A DNA stretch of 64,000 nt from Natronococcus pandeyae (lineage in GTDB: Archaea > Halobacteriota > Halobacteria > Halobacteriales > Natrialbaceae): positions 62,001 through 126,000 of the forward strand of contig NZ_PHNJ01000014.1 of the NCBI RefSeq assembly GCF_008122205.1. Reading direction: 5' to 3'. The notes beneath the pieces were generated by a model. It searched no databases. It saw only the letters and a list, made by a program, of their open reading frames with translations, and had not been told where the DNA came from. Made by a program: the position numbers and the translations under genes. Positions 43,800 to 51,918 of this stretch are shown here, piece after piece; position 1 is the first letter of the stretch, and each line of letters starts with the position of its first letter.

Positions 43800-44554
43800 T
43801 GGATTCGCGACGTCGACTCGTCCGCGCGGGATCGATCCTCGCGGTCCCGATCCTCTGGCTCGTTGCCAGCCGGTTTGGAATCCTCCCCGGGCTGCCGACA
43901 CCGGTCGAAGTGCTCGACGCGTACGTTGGCGAACTCTACCGCGAAGACTTCTGGATCTCCACGATTCGGAGCACGATTCGCGTGCTCAGTTCGTTCGCCA
44001 TCGCGGCGGCGGTAGCGATCCCGCTCGGGCTGCTGATCGGTCGGTACACCGTCTTCGCCGACCTGACCTTTCCGGCCCTCGAGATGCTCCGGCCGATCCC
44101 GCCGATCGCGTGGATCCCCTTCACGATCCTCGTGCTCCCCGCGGCGGAGCTCTCGATCATGTTCATCACGTTCCTCGGCGCCTTCTTCCCGATCCTGCTC
44201 AACACGATCCAGGGCGCGCGCGGCGTCGAGGTCGAGTACTCGCGAGCCGCGCAGTCGCTCGGTGCGACCTCCTACCAGACGTTCCGCCACGTCATCTATC
44301 CCAGCGCGCTGCCCGCGATCCACGCCGGGATGATCGTCGGCATGGGACTCGCGTGGGTCAACCTCATCGCCGCCGAGATGGTCGCGGGCGGGACCGGTCT
44401 CGGATTCCTGACGTGGTCGGCCTACACGAGCGGCTCGTATCCGACCATCATCGTCGGCATCATCACCATCGGACTACTCGGGGCGGCCTCCTCGGCGCTC
44501 GTGCGGTTGCTCGGCGACTGGCAGATCGATTGGGCCAAGGAGCAACCGGCCTGA
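43799..44554 (+). CDS. NitT/TauT-family ABC transporter permease, second copy
   Basis: The 251-residue permease is homologous to the one at 42093: EVEYSRAAQSLGATSYQTFRHVIYPSALPAIHAGMIVGMGLAWVNLIAAEMVAGGTGLGF. It overlaps the ATPase gene by one base and ends the operon. With one ATPase and two distinct permeases, the transporter would be a (permease1-permease2)-(ATPase)2 complex. The start ATG 43799 is fixed by the overlap. Confidence 0.9.
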   Translation: MDSRRRLVRAGSILAVPILWLVASRFGILPGLPTPVEVLDAYVGELYREDFWISTIRSTIRVLSSFAIAAAVAIPLGLLIGRYTVFADLTFPALEMLRPIPPIAWIPFTILVLPAAELSIMFITFLGAFFPILLNTIQGARGVEVEYSRAAQSLGATSYQTFRHVIYPSALPAIHAGMIVGMGLAWVNLIAAEMVAGGTGLGFLTWSAYTSGSYPTIIVGIITIGLLGAASSALVRLLGDWQIDWAKEQPA

Positions 44555-44661
44555 TCGGGCGGCGGATAAGAGGGATTCAGACCCGGCACTTCCAACAGTA
44601 CCGGTGGAGTCGACGACCGCGAATAGTTATCACGAGTCGTGAAACGTAGATAGCGAGTAGC

Positions 44662-44907
44662 TGGGTCCACCACGACACCTACGAGGTCGAGGCTACGGCG
44701 GGGACCACCTCACGTTCAGCGTCAAGGTGCATCAGTTGCGGCGAAACGGTCTGCGGGGAACTGGCCCTCGACAACACCAGCGGCTTCAGTCTCGGATGGG
44801 CGACGCTCGAGGAGACCGGCACCTATCGAATCGCCGCGACGAGTCGGGTCTCCGACTCGAGGGTCGAGTACGCGCTACGGATGTACTGTTCGGAGAGTTC
44901 GGAGTGA
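44662..44907 (+). pseudogene. C-terminal remnant of a secreted beta-domain protein
   Basis: The in-frame tail GETVCGELALDNTSGFSLGWATLEETGTYRIAATSRVSDSRVEYALRMYCSESSE looks like the end of a PPC-type or similar beta-sandwich domain. Upstream, coding sense jumps between frames (HDTYEVEATAG, then HLTFSVK in another frame), so the gene is broken by at least one indel and has no start. It is interpreted as a decayed gene behind the transporter operon. Confidence 0.45.
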
Positions 44908-45063
44908 CCGAGAGGAGTTTCCGCTCGAGACCGGACCGCTGCCGGGTTGCTGTACTCGAGTGACGGTCGTCCGACGGGCGGCGCGACTGCCCGTACCGGT
45001 CCTCGGATACGCTTCGAATCCCCGACCTCGAGACGGGGATCGATTGTACCGAGTCGGAAGCGA

Positions 45064-45453
45064 TTAGAACTCCTCGGCGGTATCGATACCGACGACGACG
45101 CCGCGCTCGTCTTCTTCGAAGCGCTCGTCGACGCCGACGGCGTCGGCGAACATGAGTTGCGCTTGTTCGGTGTGTGCGAATTCGACTGCGGCAGCCACCT
45201 CGTCCTCGAACTCGAACTCGTCGATCAGGTCGTCCCACACGGGTTCGGGAACGCGATACGCTCGAGTGCCGTCGACGGTTGCGTAGTCGTGGTCCCGTTC
45301 GAACTCGGAGTGGCGGCCGATCAACGTCGAGTGGAGCACGACGAGCGCGTCCGCGATCGGTGCTGCGCCGACCTCGGATCGGGCGGTAGTTCGCTCGAGG
45401 ACGGCGTCGTCGATTGCTGCTTCGCTCGTTTCGACGGACTGGTCGTCGGACAT
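45064..45453 (-). CDS. conserved-looking acidic haloarchaeal protein (129 aa)
   Basis: MSDDQSVETSEAAIDDAVLERTTARSEVGAAPIADALVVLHSTLIGRHSEFERDHDYATVDGTRAYRVPEPVWDDLIDEFEFEDEVAAAVEFAHTEQAQLMFADAVGVDERFEEDERGVVVGIDTAEEF is strongly acidic with one ordered-looking core. ATG 45453 is the natural start; the same frame stays open further upstream through the tRNA-Phe tail array, but that extension is clearly non-coding. No motif or family recognised. Confidence 0.72.
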   Translation of the reverse strand: MSDDQSVETSEAAIDDAVLERTTARSEVGAAPIADALVVLHSTLIGRHSEFERDHDYATVDGTRAYRVPEPVWDDLIDEFEFEDEVAAAVEFAHTEQAQLMFADAVGVDERFEEDERGVVVGIDTAEEF

Positions 45454-45558
45454 AGTTTCGTGGAGGACGTCGTGGTGTAACGGTTTTGGGCTTTCAGCCG
45501 TACCGAGAGACGAGTCTCGAGTGCGTGTCACAGCTTGCGGGTTTGCTCGCGAGCGTTG

Positions 45559-45910
45559 CCACCTCCAGAATTGAAGTCTCTCGCGAACAACTCGTGAACG
45601 AGAGAAACACCGCCTCCCGGATTTCACTTTGCTCCTCACGGACGACTCGCTACGCTCGTCGTCTTGTTCGTCACAAAAGTGCCGCCTCCCGGATTTGAAC
45701 CGAAGGAAGACGGTCGCCCTCGCTCCGCTCGGGCGCTGCGACTTCCAGGGTTCAGAATCCGTCCGGATACCAGTTCTGTTGCTCACGAGTTGTTCGCAAC
45801 AGAAATACCGCCTCCCGGATTTGAACCACGGTCGGAGCGAAGCTCCTCCCTGATTCAAATCCGGTCGGTTGGATACTTTCCGCTCGGCGAATTGCCTCGC
45901 GGAAAAGTAT
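45559..45910 (-). repeat. tandem tRNA-Phe tail array
   Basis: Downstream of tRNA-Phe its terminal ~20 nt recur exactly at 45808-45827 and 45682-45701, truncated at 45610-45624 and degenerate at 45559-45575 (spacings 104, 126, 72 and about 50 bp). Copy 1 forms a perfect 11 bp palindrome with an inverted T-arm (45815-45825 with 45854-45864). Copy 2 forms a slightly imperfect one (45689-45701 with 45749-45766). Stem-loops separate the units at 45873-45910, 45774-45804 (perfect 9 bp stem, loop tcacgagttgttc) and about 45578-45606 (7 bp stem). Confidence 0.88.
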
Positions 45911-45983
45911 GCCGCCTCCCGGATTTGAACCGGGGACAGCTCGATCTTCAGTCGAGTGCTCTCCCAGTCTGAGCTAAGGCGGC
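45911..45983 (-). tRNA. tRNA-Phe (anticodon GAA)
   Basis: Reverse-strand cloverleaf with acceptor GCCGCCT/AGGCGGC, anticodon stem CTCGA/TCGAG around loop CTGAAGA (anticodon GAA) and T-arm CCCGGTTCAAATCCGGG. CCA is not encoded. It is followed by four full or partial copies of its own 3-prime end. Confidence 0.95.
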
Positions 45984-46002
45984 CTACTCCCAATTCCGTT
46001 CA

Positions 46003-46016
46003 GGGTATAAAAAAGG
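46003..46016 (-). promoter_or_regulatory. TATA box of tRNA-Phe
   Basis: The word tataaaaaa (46006-46014, ttttttata on the transcribed strand) lies about 25 bp upstream of the mature tRNA 5-prime end, the usual distance of an archaeal TATA box. Inferred from position only. Confidence 0.55.
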
Positions 46017-46205
46017 ATTTCGAATCCGAGTCGGTGCTCGAGCCGGTCAAAAGATATGAGGATTTATTCACGGTATTCGGAATAACGAAAATGAACGAAC
46101 GATAACGGAGAGAATAACGCAAAGTATACCGTCGATTTACCGCTGTGTGTTGGATTTGGAGATATTCAAGACACCCTTTTCCGCTCTGCCGGGTAACAGT
46201 ATGTT

Positions 46206-46652
46206 ATGGCAGCACTTGGCTCGGATCAGGACGACCAGGAACTGTCGGCAGACACGATCCTCGAGCTGCTGGCGAACCGTCGACGACGGTATCTCCTGTA
46301 CGCGCTTCGGGGCCAAGAGGGACCGATCGAACTCTCGAGGGTCGCCGAACAGGTCGCCGGCTGGGAGCACGACGTTCCGCCAGACGAGGTCGCCAAAAAC
46401 GAATACAAGAGCGTCTACGTCTCGTCGGTACAGTGTCACGTCCCGAAACTGGCCGACGCGGGCGTCGTCGACCACGACGAGGAGAACCATACCGTCGTCC
46501 TGTCGGACAACTTCAAACAACTCGAGCCCTATCTCCGGATCGTCGTCAAGGACGAACCGGAGAACTCGACGCTCCACGCCGCGCTCGAGGCGGAGTCCGA
46601 AGGGGGCCTCATCGGACAGATCCGGGAGAACGTCGCTCGACTCAAGCACTGA
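46206..46652 (+). CDS. predicted HTH protein (DUF7344-like, 148 aa)
   Basis: The winged-helix pattern is ELSADTILELLANRRRRYLLYALRGQEGPIELSRVAEQVAGWEHDVPPDEVAKNEYKSVYVSSVQCHVPKLADAGVVDHDEENHTVVLSDNFKQLEPYL. The LLANRRRRYLLYAL helix and the PKLADAGVVDHDE wing are hallmarks of the large haloarchaeal DUF7344-type HTH group, thought to be transcription regulators. The C-terminal tail is acidic and short. It has its own promoter; targets are unknown. Confidence 0.85.
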   Translation: MAALGSDQDDQELSADTILELLANRRRRYLLYALRGQEGPIELSRVAEQVAGWEHDVPPDEVAKNEYKSVYVSSVQCHVPKLADAGVVDHDEENHTVVLSDNFKQLEPYLRIVVKDEPENSTLHAALEAESEGGLIGQIRENVARLKH

Positions 46653-47085
46653 CTACCCGTGCCTATGTCCGGTCTACTCCGCTCAATGGCGTGCTACACG
46701 CCGACTCCTCCCGTCCGCCCTCGATCCGTTCCAGGTCGCTAAGTCGAACGAAATTGCCCTCGTACCGAGCCAACGATCCCGAACAGCGGTTGCTCCGTCG
46801 TCCGGTGATCGAAGAGGGTCGCCTCGAGACGCTCCTGGACCGTATCGGCAACGGAACGGAAACGCCGAGCGAGTTCGATAGCTGGCCGTGGATCGTCTGA
46901 GGCGTCGGAACACCCGGTATCGGAATTTTCGGAACGCGAGGAAGGAGAGTAATATAGTACTGACGAGTAGAAACAAACAGGCACGACGGGTCCGCCGAAC
47001 CGTGACGTCGCGCCCAAGTGCTCCACCAAGCGTCCGACCCAGCTACAGGACCGGATCTGCCAGCGCACCCTCCCGAGATGAGATC
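46653..47085. other. intergenic stretch containing a short protein-like fragment
   Basis: About 430 bp. Between about 46765 and 46900 one forward frame reads ANDPEQRLLRRPVIEEGRLETLLDRIGNGTETPSEFDSWPWIV with credible codon usage, as if it were the last ~45 residues of a lost gene, but there is no start and upstream residues are not coding-like. A palindrome-free AT-rich patch follows at 46935-46980. Confidence 0.3.
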
Positions 47086-47358
47086 ATGAATTCGAACACG
47101 TCCCCCACCTCGAGTGTCAGATGGACCGCGTTCAAGCGCACGTTCTTCGCGATCCTGACCGTCGCCTTCGCGGCGTTCGTCGTCTGGATGGACGGGCAGC
47201 CGACGGCCGTCTTCTTCGGCGCCCTCGTCCTGTTGCTCGTCGCCTTCGGCGTCGAGTTGCGGACGGTCGAACTCCCACCCGGACTCACGATCACGTTTGG
47301 CGACGAACAGTCGGGGGAGGATCGACGCGACGAGGAACCCGACGACGACCGCGAGTGA
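47086..47358 (+). CDS. small membrane protein with acidic tail (90 aa)
   Basis: Two hydrophobic helices (TFFAILTVAFAAFVVWMDG and PTAVFFGALVLLLVAFGVELRTVEL) are followed by a cytoplasmic acidic tail (GDEQSGEDRRDEEPDDDRE). No family is assigned. The start ATG 47086 is preferred because the upstream frame is basic. The tail array of tRNA-Val lies just beyond. Confidence 0.65.
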   Translation: MNSNTSPTSSVRWTAFKRTFFAILTVAFAAFVVWMDGQPTAVFFGALVLLLVAFGVELRTVELPPGLTITFGDEQSGEDRRDEEPDDDRE

Positions 47359-47570
47359 GTCCAGTCGTACAGCGGTGGGAGGACCTCGAGGACGGCGGTA
47401 CCGACTCGGTTTTCGGACCGATCAGTCTCGCGTAGACGGCCGTTGTGTCCACAGCCACCCTGCACCTCGGTTCGCAGCACTCACGAGCATCGAAGACAAC
47501 AAAGCGCTCGTCCGCCGCAGGCAGGAAGCCGTCCGTCACGAGGCTGCTCACGTGTTATTCCCAAAGAGAT

Positions 47571-47799
47571 GGGCTCGGGCGGGTTCGAACCACGGTCGCA
47601 GCGAAGCTGCTCCCTGATTCGAATCCGCCCTCGGTCCACATACCTGCTGCTCGCGGGTTTGCTCGCAGCAGGAAGTGGGCTCGGGCGGGTTCGAACCACT
47701 TCTGAGAACCTGCTCGCTTTGCTCGCAGAACCTCAGTATAGTTCGAACCGCTCTCACGTCACGATGCTGCCGCTCACGAATTGTTCGCGGCAGCAATAG
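47571..47799 (-). repeat. tandem tRNA-Val tail array
   Basis: Downstream of tRNA-Val its terminal 22 nt (gggctcgggcgggttcgaac + ca) recur exactly at 47677-47698 and 47571-47592, with spacings of 124 and 106 bp. Copy 2 pairs with an inverted T-arm at 47618-47630 (13 bp, one bulge). Copy 1 has a looser inverted arm near 47736-47748. Stem-loops separate the units at 47769-47797 (8 bp, loop tcacgaattgttc) and about 47643-47672 (8 bp). The layout equals the His and Phe arrays. Confidence 0.9.
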
Positions 47800-47873
47800 T
47801 GGGCTCGGGCGGGTTCGAACCACCGACCTCGGCCTTGTAAAGGCCGCGTCATAACCAGCTAGACCACGAGCCC
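47800..47873 (-). tRNA. tRNA-Val (anticodon TAC)
   Basis: Reverse-strand cloverleaf with acceptor GGGCTCG/CGAGCCC, anticodon stem CGGCC/GGCCG around loop TTTACAA (anticodon TAC) and T-arm GGTGGTTCGAACCCGCC. Position 47800 supplies discriminator A. CCA is not encoded. Confidence 0.95.
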
Positions 47874-47933
47874 GTATCGGGAACAAATCACCCCGTCCGA
47901 ATAACCTTTACTTTCTCGAGTCGGACGTGTGGC

Positions 47934-48434
47934 ATGGTCCTCGAGCGGGTCTGGAAAGGACTGCTCCTCGTCGCAGCACTCGCCGTCGTCGGGATGTTCC
48001 TCGTCCAACTGGGCGTCGTGGCAGCGCCCTGGAGCGAGGATCGAACCGAGGTCCGGGTTCTCGACGGCGACGGCGAACCGAAAGCCGTCGTCGAGGCCGA
48101 AGTCGCGGACACCCCCGGCGAGCGACACACCGGGTTGAGCGACCACGACTCCCTCGAGTCGGGCGAGGGAATGCTGTTCGTCCACGGCGACGAGGACGAG
48201 CGAACGTACGTCATGCGGGACATGGACTTCGGCATCGACATCATCTTCGTCGGTGCTGACGGCGAGATCACGACGATCCACCAGGCGCCCGAACCCGGTC
48301 CCGACGAGGACGGCAACGAACAGCAGTACAGGGGGGAGGCGAAGTGGGTCCTCGAGGTGCCTCTCGGCTACGCGAGCGAAACCGGCATGGAACCCGGCGA
48401 CGAGGTCGAGATCGGACTCGAGGACGACGAATGA
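47934..48434 (+). CDS. DUF192 family exported/anchored protein
   Basis: The 166-residue protein starts with one hydrophobic helix (RVWKGLLLVAALAVVGMFLVQLGVVAAP), either a signal or an anchor. The DUF192 domain follows: VEAEVADTPGERHTGLSDHDSLESGEGMLFVHGDEDERTYVMRDMDFGIDIIFVGADGEITTIHQAPEPGPDED and VLEVPLGYASETGMEPGDEVEI. DUF192 proteins are small beta folds outside the cytoplasm with no established role. The start is close to the tRNA-Val promoter on the other strand. Confidence 0.88.
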   Translation: MVLERVWKGLLLVAALAVVGMFLVQLGVVAAPWSEDRTEVRVLDGDGEPKAVVEAEVADTPGERHTGLSDHDSLESGEGMLFVHGDEDERTYVMRDMDFGIDIIFVGADGEITTIHQAPEPGPDEDGNEQQYRGEAKWVLEVPLGYASETGMEPGDEVEIGLEDDE

Positions 48435-48525
48435 GGCGACGGCGACGAAACCGCGTCGCGCGTTCGCAGTGGCTGTTTCGATTCGTAGGGAACTCTTATG
48501 ACCAGTGGTCACTGAGACGAATGCA

Positions 48526-50454
48526 ATGAGTGGTGTCGACTGGGAAGAGGACGACCCCTTCGAAGAACAACGGGAGAACATCGACAGCCCGATGAAGCGA
48601 CTGATCTTCGAGTACGGTCGGCCATACTGGTTCTCGGTGACTGCCGGCATCACCGGCAGCGTGCTGGCGCGATTGCTCGATCTGATTCCGCCGATCCTGC
48701 TCGGCGTCGCAATCGACGCGATCTTTCTGCAGGAGCGGGCGTTTAGCCTCCAGTTCGTTCCGGACGCCTGGCTTCCGACGGGCCAGAACGAACAGTTCGC
48801 GTTCACCGTCGTCATCATCGCACTGTCGTTTCTTATCGGTGCGGCGTTCCACTGGGTGCGCAACTGGGGGTTCAACTCGTTTGCACAGGACATCCAGCAC
48901 GACGTGCGTACCGACACCTACGATAAGATGCAGCGGCTGGATATGGAGTTCTTCGCCGACAAGCAGACCGGCGAGATGATGTCGATTCTCTCGAACGACG
49001 TCAACCAGCTCGAGCGATTCCTCAACGACGGACTGAACTCCGCGTTCCGACTCGGCGTGATGGTGATCGGCGTCGGCGCGGTCCTCTTTACGATCAACCC
49101 ACAGCTCGCACTCGTCTCGATCGCACCGGTGCCGCTGATCGCCCTCTTCACCTACATCTTCGTCAAGAAGATCCAGCCGAAGTACGCAGCCGTCCGCTCC
49201 TCGGTCGGGAAGGTCAACTCTCGACTCGAGAACAACCTCGGCGGCATCCAGGTGATCAAGGCGAGCAACACCGAGGAGTACGAGTCCGACCGCGTCGACG
49301 ACGTCTCGCGGAAGTACTACGACACCAACTGGGGGGCGATCAACCTCCGGATCAAGTTCTTCCCCGGCCTACAGCTGATCTCGGGGATCGGGTTCGTGCT
49401 CACCTTCCTCGTCGGTGGCTACTGGGTGTTCCAGGGCGCACCCGGCCCGTTCACCGGGACGCTCGATGTCGGACAGTTCGCGACGTTCATCCTCCTGACC
49501 CAGCAGCTCGTCTGGCCGATGGCGCAGTTCGGGCAAGTGATCAACATGTACCAGCGAGCGGAGGCCTCGAGCGAGCGCATCTTCGGCCTGATGGACGAGC
49601 GGGGGCGCATCGAGGAAGACGCCGGCGCCGATCCGCTCGAGGTCACCGAGGGCCGCGTCGAGTACGATGGCGTCACCTTCGGCTACACCGACGAGGAGAC
49701 GATCATCGACGACATCTCCTTCGACGTGCCGGGCGGGGAGACGGTCGCACTCGTCGGGCCGACCGGTGCGGGGAAATCGACGGTGCTCAAGCTGTTACTC
49801 CGGATGCACGACGTCGACGAGGGCGAGGTCCGGATCGACGACCAGGACATCCGCGACGTCTCGTTGCCGAGTCTGCGCCGCTCGATGGGGTACGTCGGAC
49901 AGGAGTCGTACCTCTTCTACGGCACCGTCGAGGAGAACATCACCTACGGGACCTTCGAGGCCAGCGAGGAGGAGATCGTCGACGCGGCCAAAGCGGCGGA
50001 GGCCCACGAGTTCATCCAGAACTTGCCCGACGGCTACGACACGATGGTCGGCGAACGCGGCGTCAAGCTCTCGGGCGGGCAGCGCCAGCGCGTCGCCATC
50101 GCCCGTGCGGTGCTCAAGGACCCGGACATCCTGATCCTGGACGAAGCGACCAGCGACGTCGACACCGAGACCGAGATGCTCATCCAGCGCTCGATCGACG
50201 ATCTGACCGAAGAACGGACCACGTTCGCCATCGCCCACCGTCTCTCGACGATCAAGGACGCCGACCAGATTATCGTCCTCGAGGACGGCCGGATCGTCGA
50301 GCGTGGGAGTCACGAGGATCTGCTGTCGAACCACGGGCTCTACGCACACCTCTGGGGCGTCCAGGCCGGAGAGATCGACGAACTACCGCAAGAATTCATC
50401 GAGCGGGCCCAGCGCCGGCAGGCCCGAACCGAGGTCGACGCTGGAAACGACTAG
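48526..50454 (+). CDS. ABC exporter, fused membrane and ATPase domains (MsbA/LmrA-like half-transporter)
   Basis: The 642-residue protein has an acidic lead, six helices (about residues 25-330, starting MKRLIFEYGRPYWFSVTAGITGSVLARLLDLIPPILLGVAI) and a C-terminal ATPase. ATPase motifs: GPTGAGKST, signature LSGGQRQRVAIARAVLKDPDILILDEATSDVDTETE and FAIAHRLSTIKDADQIIVLEDGRIVERGSH. It acts as a homodimer exporting lipids, peptides or drugs. GTG 48505 is an upstream alternative start; ATG 48526 is preferred. Confidence 0.93.
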   Translation: MSGVDWEEDDPFEEQRENIDSPMKRLIFEYGRPYWFSVTAGITGSVLARLLDLIPPILLGVAIDAIFLQERAFSLQFVPDAWLPTGQNEQFAFTVVIIALSFLIGAAFHWVRNWGFNSFAQDIQHDVRTDTYDKMQRLDMEFFADKQTGEMMSILSNDVNQLERFLNDGLNSAFRLGVMVIGVGAVLFTINPQLALVSIAPVPLIALFTYIFVKKIQPKYAAVRSSVGKVNSRLENNLGGIQVIKASNTEEYESDRVDDVSRKYYDTNWGAINLRIKFFPGLQLISGIGFVLTFLVGGYWVFQGAPGPFTGTLDVGQFATFILLTQQLVWPMAQFGQVINMYQRAEASSERIFGLMDERGRIEEDAGADPLEVTEGRVEYDGVTFGYTDEETIIDDISFDVPGGETVALVGPTGAGKSTVLKLLLRMHDVDEGEVRIDDQDIRDVSLPSLRRSMGYVGQESYLFYGTVEENITYGTFEASEEEIVDAAKAAEAHEFIQNLPDGYDTMVGERGVKLSGGQRQRVAIARAVLKDPDILILDEATSDVDTETEMLIQRSIDDLTEERTTFAIAHRLSTIKDADQIIVLEDGRIVERGSHEDLLSNHGLYAHLWGVQAGEIDELPQEFIERAQRRQARTEVDAGND

Positions 50455-50795
50455 AACGACTCCTGCTCGCTCTGCCCTTCCTGATCCGGTCCGCCCTCCT
50501 CCTGTCGGTTCTCGCCCGCCGCAGGCGGGGTGCGGTCGCTGTAGTTCTTCCGACCGATGGCCTCGTCGCTGACCATGTTCATCATCGCCTGTTCGACCTC
50601 GTCGTAGGACCCGTACTCGTCCTCGTTGAGCGGACCGATGAGCTCCTCGAACGTCATCGTTTCCTCGCCCATATCGACCTCTTCGTCACCGTACTCCTCG
50701 AACAGTTCGTCCTGGGTCGCCGGGTAGTCGTGGTTCTCGAGTTTGTCGCCGAGATCGCCGAGTTCCACGCCGAGTTCGCGGTTGTCGTCGGTCAT
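50451..50795 (-). CDS. small acidic haloarchaeal protein (DUF5789-like, 114 aa)
   Basis: MTDDNRELGVELGDLGDKLENHDYPATQDELFEEYGDEEVDMGEETMTFEELIGPLNEDEYGSYDEVEQAMMNMVSDEAIGRKNYSDRTPPAAGENRQEEGGPDQEGQSEQESF. The first 75 residues have the LGDLGDKLENHDYPATQDELFEEYGD pattern of DUF5789/DUF2795-type small proteins, and the tail is low-complexity. Function unknown. It overlaps the end of the exporter gene by 4 bp on the opposite strand. Confidence 0.78.
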   Translation of the reverse strand: MTDDNRELGVELGDLGDKLENHDYPATQDELFEEYGDEEVDMGEETMTFEELIGPLNEDEYGSYDEVEQAMMNMVSDEAIGRKNYSDRTPPAAGENRQEEGGPDQEGQSEQESF

Positions 50796-50941
50796 GGTTG
50801 AATAGTGTTCCAGGTTCAAGAAACAAGTTAAGCCTGCGTACGCCACGGCCTGGGAACGCGGTTGAACGCACACAGAACCCGCATTCCGACGACCACTATA
50901 GTGACAACTGAAACGGTTTACACACCGATCGCACGATAGAA

Positions 50942-50978
50942 GCGCGGTTTGGAGTGAGCGACGCAAGCGAGAACCGCG
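50942..50978. repeat. isolated hairpin of the tRNA-array type
   Basis: CGCGGTT and AACCGCG form a perfect 7 bp stem around a loop containing gagtgagcgacgcaagcgag. The loop uses the same GTGAGCG...GCAAGCG vocabulary as the hairpins near the tRNA arrays, but no tRNA end is nearby. It lies in the gap before the creatininase-family gene. Confidence 0.5.
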
Positions 50979-51074
50979 GACAGTGCAATCGGGTGTGCAC
51001 TGACGTTCAGTGGCTACGATAGCCGCAGCAACACCACCGGGAGTTTCATGCTCGCGGGGTCGGTGCACTCCCAC

Positions 51075-51812
51075 ATGGACCTCTCGGAAGCGACGTGGAC
51101 GGAGGTGCGAGACCTCGAGACGGATCTCGCAGTCGTCCCCGTCGGCAGCACCGAACAGCACGGCCCCCACGCTCCCCTCGGCACAGACGTGCTCACCGCC
51201 GAAGCGGTGGCCGACGCGGCGCTCGAGGAGTTCGATCGCGAGGTCGTCAGAGCACCCGTGGTTCCGGTCGGCATCGCCGAGGAACACCGACAGTTTCCCG
51301 GGACGATGTGGGTCTCGCCGGACACGTTCCGCAGCTACGTCCGGGAATCGGTCGAGAGCCTCGCCCACCACGGCTTCGACCGCGTCGTACTCGTCAACGG
51401 CCACGGCGGCAACGTCGACGCGCTACGAGAAATCGGCGGTCGGCTGACGCGAAGCGGCGAGGCCTACGCCGTCCCGTTCACCTGGTTCCAGGCCGTCGGC
51501 GACCACTCGAGCGACATGGGCCACGGCGGTCCCCTCGAGACGGCACTGGTTCGACACGTTGCCCCCGAACTCGTCCGCGAGGACCGACTCGAGGACGCCA
51601 GGGCGGGGGCTGCAGACGGCTGGGGTGAGTGGGTCAGCCACGCGAACCTGGCGTACGATTCGGCGGAGTTTACCGACAACGGCGTCGTCGGTGATCCGAC
51701 CGACGGCGACGAACGGCGGGGAGAAGAGCTGCTCGAACTGGCAGCAGCGGCGTTAGTTCGACTCCTCGAGACCGTCGCCGAACGGGATGTTTCCCGGCCC
51801 GAACGACGATAG
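51075..51812 (+). CDS. creatininase-family amidohydrolase (ArfB/MftE-like)
   Basis: The 245-residue protein has the family metal-binding pattern: EQHGPHAPLGTDVLTA (Glu-His...Asp), EEHRQFPGTMWVS, the block LVNGHGGNVDALRE and GHGGPLETALV (ligands His and Glu). In archaea, relatives include ArfB, which deformylates the first GTP cyclohydrolase III product toward riboflavin and F420; others act on creatinine or peptides. I favour an ArfB-like role because haloarchaea need F420 and a pterin gene lies 1 kb away, but the substrate is not provable. ATG 51075 is the start; earlier in-frame residues are non-coding. Confidence 0.83.
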   Translation: MDLSEATWTEVRDLETDLAVVPVGSTEQHGPHAPLGTDVLTAEAVADAALEEFDREVVRAPVVPVGIAEEHRQFPGTMWVSPDTFRSYVRESVESLAHHGFDRVVLVNGHGGNVDALREIGGRLTRSGEAYAVPFTWFQAVGDHSSDMGHGGPLETALVRHVAPELVREDRLEDARAGAADGWGEWVSHANLAYDSAEFTDNGVVGDPTDGDERRGEELLELAAAALVRLLETVAERDVSRPERR

Positions 51813-51918
51813 CGGGAAGCGAACGGGTGGGATGGACGAGCGGCGAGGCGACGACCGCAGTGCTATGTGAGACTGCGGTGGCTACTGTCGGATTCGGACG
51901 GTGAACGAGTGCTCTCGC

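Noticed and set aside
45559-45910. CRISPR-like repeat array
   Set aside because: Repeats match the adjacent tRNA end, spacing is irregular (about 50-126 bp), spacers contain conserved hairpins instead of unique sequence, and no cas genes are present.
45454-45993. Open frame extending the 129-residue protein upstream through the tRNA-Phe array
   Set aside because: The extension reads through tRNA and repeats and is basic and Ser/Arg-rich, unlike the acidic protein; a natural ATG exists at 45453.
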